Of a stretch of DNA of 17,680 nt, positions 15,692-17,680 are shown in pieces. Location of the stretch: the NCBI GenBank assembly GCA_039033795.1, contig JBCCBY010000024.1, forward strand, positions 1 through 17,680, written 5' to 3'. The first letter of the stretch is position 1. Each line of letters starts with the position of its first letter. Both the position numbers and the translations under genes were made by a program. Under the pieces are notes generated by a model. The model saw nothing but the letters and a program-made list of their open reading frames with translations, was not told the origin of the DNA and did not search any database. This stretch comes from Parvularcula sp039033795. Lineage in GTDB: Bacteria > Pseudomonadota > Alphaproteobacteria > Caulobacterales > Parvularculaceae.

Positions 15692-17253
15692 CGCTCCGAC
15701 TCAAGACGAACTTATGGATTGTGGGCCTTTTGTTCGGGGTGCTGACCGGTCTAGCCGGGGTCTTCCTTGTCGGTGTGTCGTCTTGGTTTTTGGCAGCGGT
15801 TGCGCTTGCAGGTTTGGGGCCTGCCGCACTCATCTTTAATTTCCATTTTCCCGCCGCTGCAGTCAGGTTGTTGGCATTAATCCGTACAGCCGGTAAATAT
15901 GGCGAACGAGTCGCCGGGCATGAAGCAGCCCTGCAGGACCAGGCTCATCATCGCGAAGAGCTGTTCAGGCGGATGGCTGCTTCAAAAAAGACCCGAGCAC
16001 GCGGATGGCAATTGGCGAAAGCGGATGAACTTGAAGCTTTTCTTGGCGATGTGGAAGCCGATGATTTCGAGTCCTTGCGCTATTCGTTCCCCGTGGTGAT
16101 CGCACTCATTGTCTTTGTCGCGCTCGTCTGCGTGACGGCGGTGGTCACGCCCCTCGCTCTCACGTTTATTGCACCGTCCACGATCGCAGCTGTGTTCATC
16201 AGTGATCGCACAGCAAAAGCTGCTGCTCTTTTGGATAATGAGGCGAGACTCAGGCGCGGAACAGCTGGACGGGATTTGGGGCGCTCGCTGACGGGTCTTG
16301 TCTCGCTCGATGCCGCTGGTGACCGCGACGATGCTCTGGCGGGGATCATCGCTGATGCGCGCAAGGCCGAAGGAGCAGCAGTGACGAGCCGCCTAGGCCT
16401 TGCGCGCGGCGCGGGTTTGGTCAGTCTCTTTGGTCCTCTCGCAGCGAGCGCGGTGATGCTCGCTGCGTGGTGGGCCGGTGCGCGCGATGACGGACTTCTC
16501 ATGGCCGTCTTTGTTGCTTTTTCTTGGTTGGCCTTGGGTGAACTCGTCCTGCCTTTGGGTCGACACCTTTTCGCGCACCGACAAGCACAGAACGCTCGAA
16601 GCCGGCTTGGTTTATGGGCGCGGACCACTGATCAGACTGGACCACGGCCCGCAACCATTCCTGAACAACTGGTGTTACCACTGATGAATCCGAGAGGAGA
16701 GCGCTTGGGAAATGACCTCACCTTTCCTTTGGTGCCCGGTAAACCGGTGGCGGTGCTTGGTCCGTCAGGTTGCGGGAAGACAACAGCGCTCAAACAGCTC
16801 GCTGGTTGGCTACCTTGGTTAGGGCCGGGTGATCATCCCTTCGGCAGCGAAGGCTTGGCCCGGTTGATGACGCATTATTCTTTGCACGATGCAGTCATTT
16901 TACGCGGCACTGTTCGCGACAACCTTTTTGCTCAAGAAAAGGACGATGTGCTTTGGGATATCCTTACGATCGTTGAGCTCAACGAGCGCGTGAGCGAGGC
17001 GGGCGGGCTTGATGCGATCATAAGCCAAGAGACGTGGTCGCTGGGTGAGGCGCGTCGCCTTCAATTGGCGCGGGCACTCTTGAGCGATGCAGCGATCGTT
17101 TTGTTGGACGAACCCGGTGAGCACCTGCGCGATGACCAGGCGGCCCGGATCCTTGAACGCTGCTTTGATGAACTGAAGGATCGCCGCGTTCTGTTCGTGA
17201 CCCATCAACATGTCCTTGCTAATCTCGCCAGTGTTGTGGAGGTCTGTGGGTAA
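15688..17253 (+). CDS. cydC: ABC exporter subunit CydC (cytochrome bd assembly)
   Basis: This is the 521-residue partner of CydD. Membrane helices lie at about residues 9-30, 32-50, 134-175 and 243-292, with CydC-like features IRTAGKYGERVAGHEA and VLPLGRHLFAHRQA. The ATPase has Walker A GPSGCGKT (358-365), Walker B IVLLDE (470-475) and switch His506. The signature motif is degenerate (WSLGEARRLQLARALL at 450-465, in place of LSGGQ) and the Q-loop Gln is replaced by His400 in SLHDAVILRGTVRDNL. The D-loop is also unusual (GEHLRDD). The start at 15688 is fixed by the ATGA overlap with the cydD stop and by AAGGGG about 8 bases upstream. The GTG at 15652 would overlap cydD further without a Shine-Dalgarno. 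Codon use is continuous with cydD. Confidence 0.92.
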   Translation: MTLRLKTNLWIVGLLFGVLTGLAGVFLVGVSSWFLAAVALAGLGPAALIFNFHFPAAAVRLLALIRTAGKYGERVAGHEAALQDQAHHREELFRRMAASKKTRARGWQLAKADELEAFLGDVEADDFESLRYSFPVVIALIVFVALVCVTAVVTPLALTFIAPSTIAAVFISDRTAKAAALLDNEARLRRGTAGRDLGRSLTGLVSLDAAGDRDDALAGIIADARKAEGAAVTSRLGLARGAGLVSLFGPLAASAVMLAAWWAGARDDGLLMAVFVAFSWLALGELVLPLGRHLFAHRQAQNARSRLGLWARTTDQTGPRPATIPEQLVLPLMNPRGERLGNDLTFPLVPGKPVAVLGPSGCGKTTALKQLAGWLPWLGPGDHPFGSEGLARLMTHYSLHDAVILRGTVRDNLFAQEKDDVLWDILTIVELNERVSEAGGLDAIISQETWSLGEARRLQLARALLSDAAIVLLDEPGEHLRDDQAARILERCFDELKDRRVLFVTHQHVLANLASVVEVCG

Positions 17254-17254
17254 G

Positions 17255-17653
17255 ATGAGAAAGCATATCTTTCGCGGGCTGGGTTATTTGTGCTTCTTTG
17301 TCGGTGCGGTGGGCGCCCTGTTGCCTCTGTTGCCGACCACCGGGCCTTGGATCTTGGCTGTCTTTTTTCTTTGGAAGGGCGATGATCCTTTGGCGCATCG
17401 GCTTCTCAATCATCCTCGATTTGGCCGCCCGCTTCAGGACTGGTTTGATCATGGTGCGATCCGCCGTGAGGGGAAGATTGCGGCGTGTGTCGGCATGGCC
17501 GCTGCCGTCGTCGTGCTTGCGCTGACCGGAGCACCCCTGTGGGCCACCGTCCTGGTGGCGGTGATCCTATCGCCTGTCGCATTTTGGTTGATCAAAAGGC
17601 CGTCTGACAAAACCCGGCGATGTCGATCACTTCACCCGCGTCCGTTGCTATGA
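17255..17653 (+). CDS. DUF454 (YbaN-family) inner membrane protein
   Basis: This 132-residue small membrane protein has about three to four hydrophobic segments (residues 6-27, 28-40 and 76-113). The family motif LPLLPTTGPWILAVFFLWKG is near the N-terminus and HPRFGRPLQDWFDHGAI in the middle, as in YbaN. The family has no established function. The ATG sits one base after the cydC stop, so it is the third gene of the cydDC operon, and GGAGG lies 12 bases upstream within the cydC end. The last 12 residues (RRCRSLHPRPLL) look unlike family C-termini and may be a chance extension across a neighbouring gene. Confidence 0.8.
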   Translation: MRKHIFRGLGYLCFFVGAVGALLPLLPTTGPWILAVFFLWKGDDPLAHRLLNHPRFGRPLQDWFDHGAIRREGKIAACVGMAAAVVVLALTGAPLWATVLVAVILSPVAFWLIKRPSDKTRRCRSLHPRPLL

Positions 17654-17680
17654 GGCCGTGCTGGACAAGTACCCGGCCGC
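17592..17680 (-). CDS. Possible C-terminal end of an opposite-strand gene (tentative)
   Basis: On the minus strand a frame is open from the window edge to TGA at 17592-17594. It ends ATDAGEVIDIAGFCQTAF with plausible codon choice, overlapping the unusual tail of the DUF454 gene. Only about 28 residues are visible and a plus-strand frame is also open here, so this may be chance. I cannot name a family. Confidence 0.2.
   Translation of the reverse strand, partial: GRVLVQHGLIATDAGEVIDIAGFCQTAF

Overview
The window looks like ordinary chromosomal DNA from an alphaproteobacterium. The support is a gamma/alpha-type isocitrate lyase paired with an ScfR/RamB-type regulator, a LytS/LytTR-type two-component pair, a TonB-dependent receptor of the 'GNVL(I/L)N(G/Q)RRP' plug clade, and a complete cytochrome bd-I locus with a CydX small subunit. 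I cannot fix the genus. Caulobacterales, Parvularculales, Hyphomonadales and Sphingomonadales relatives are all plausible. I see no mobile elements, CRISPR arrays, rRNA or tRNA genes.

Region 1 (1-2168), carbon metabolism. The 5' two fifths of isocitrate lyase (aceA, leaving the window on the minus strand) is divergent from a 468-residue XRE/ScfR-family regulator. The short gap between them holds a perfect 12-bp inverted repeat built on TGTACA, which is a good operator candidate for control of the glyoxylate shunt.

Region 2 (2192-9891), cell surface and signalling. A large minus-strand autotransporter has a long acidic passenger, a run of GxGND turns with a 20-21 residue period, and a C-terminal barrel ending in Trp. 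It is divergent from a tightly coupled histidine kinase/LytTR response regulator pair. That pair converges on a minus-strand TonB-dependent receptor. The receptor leader can be drawn as an H-type pseudoknot that would mask its Shine-Dalgarno sequence. This is the least expected signal in the window, though it is only a drawn fold.

Region 3 (10116-17653), cytochrome bd island. On the minus strand lie cydA, cydB and cydX, followed by a secreted peptidoglycan-binding protein and a strong terminator-like hairpin. Divergent from cydA, on the plus strand, are cydD and cydC (ATGA overlap) and a DUF454/YbaN membrane protein one base after cydC. Together these encode the quinol oxidase (CydABX), the heterodimeric ABC exporter needed for its assembly (CydDC), and two envelope proteins whose role is unknown. 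Both CydD and CydC lack the Q-loop glutamine, and CydC has a degenerate signature motif.

Most of the window is known families. The items that deserve checking are the receptor leader pseudoknot, the TGTACA operator, the GxGND-rung passenger and the degenerate CydDC ATPase motifs.
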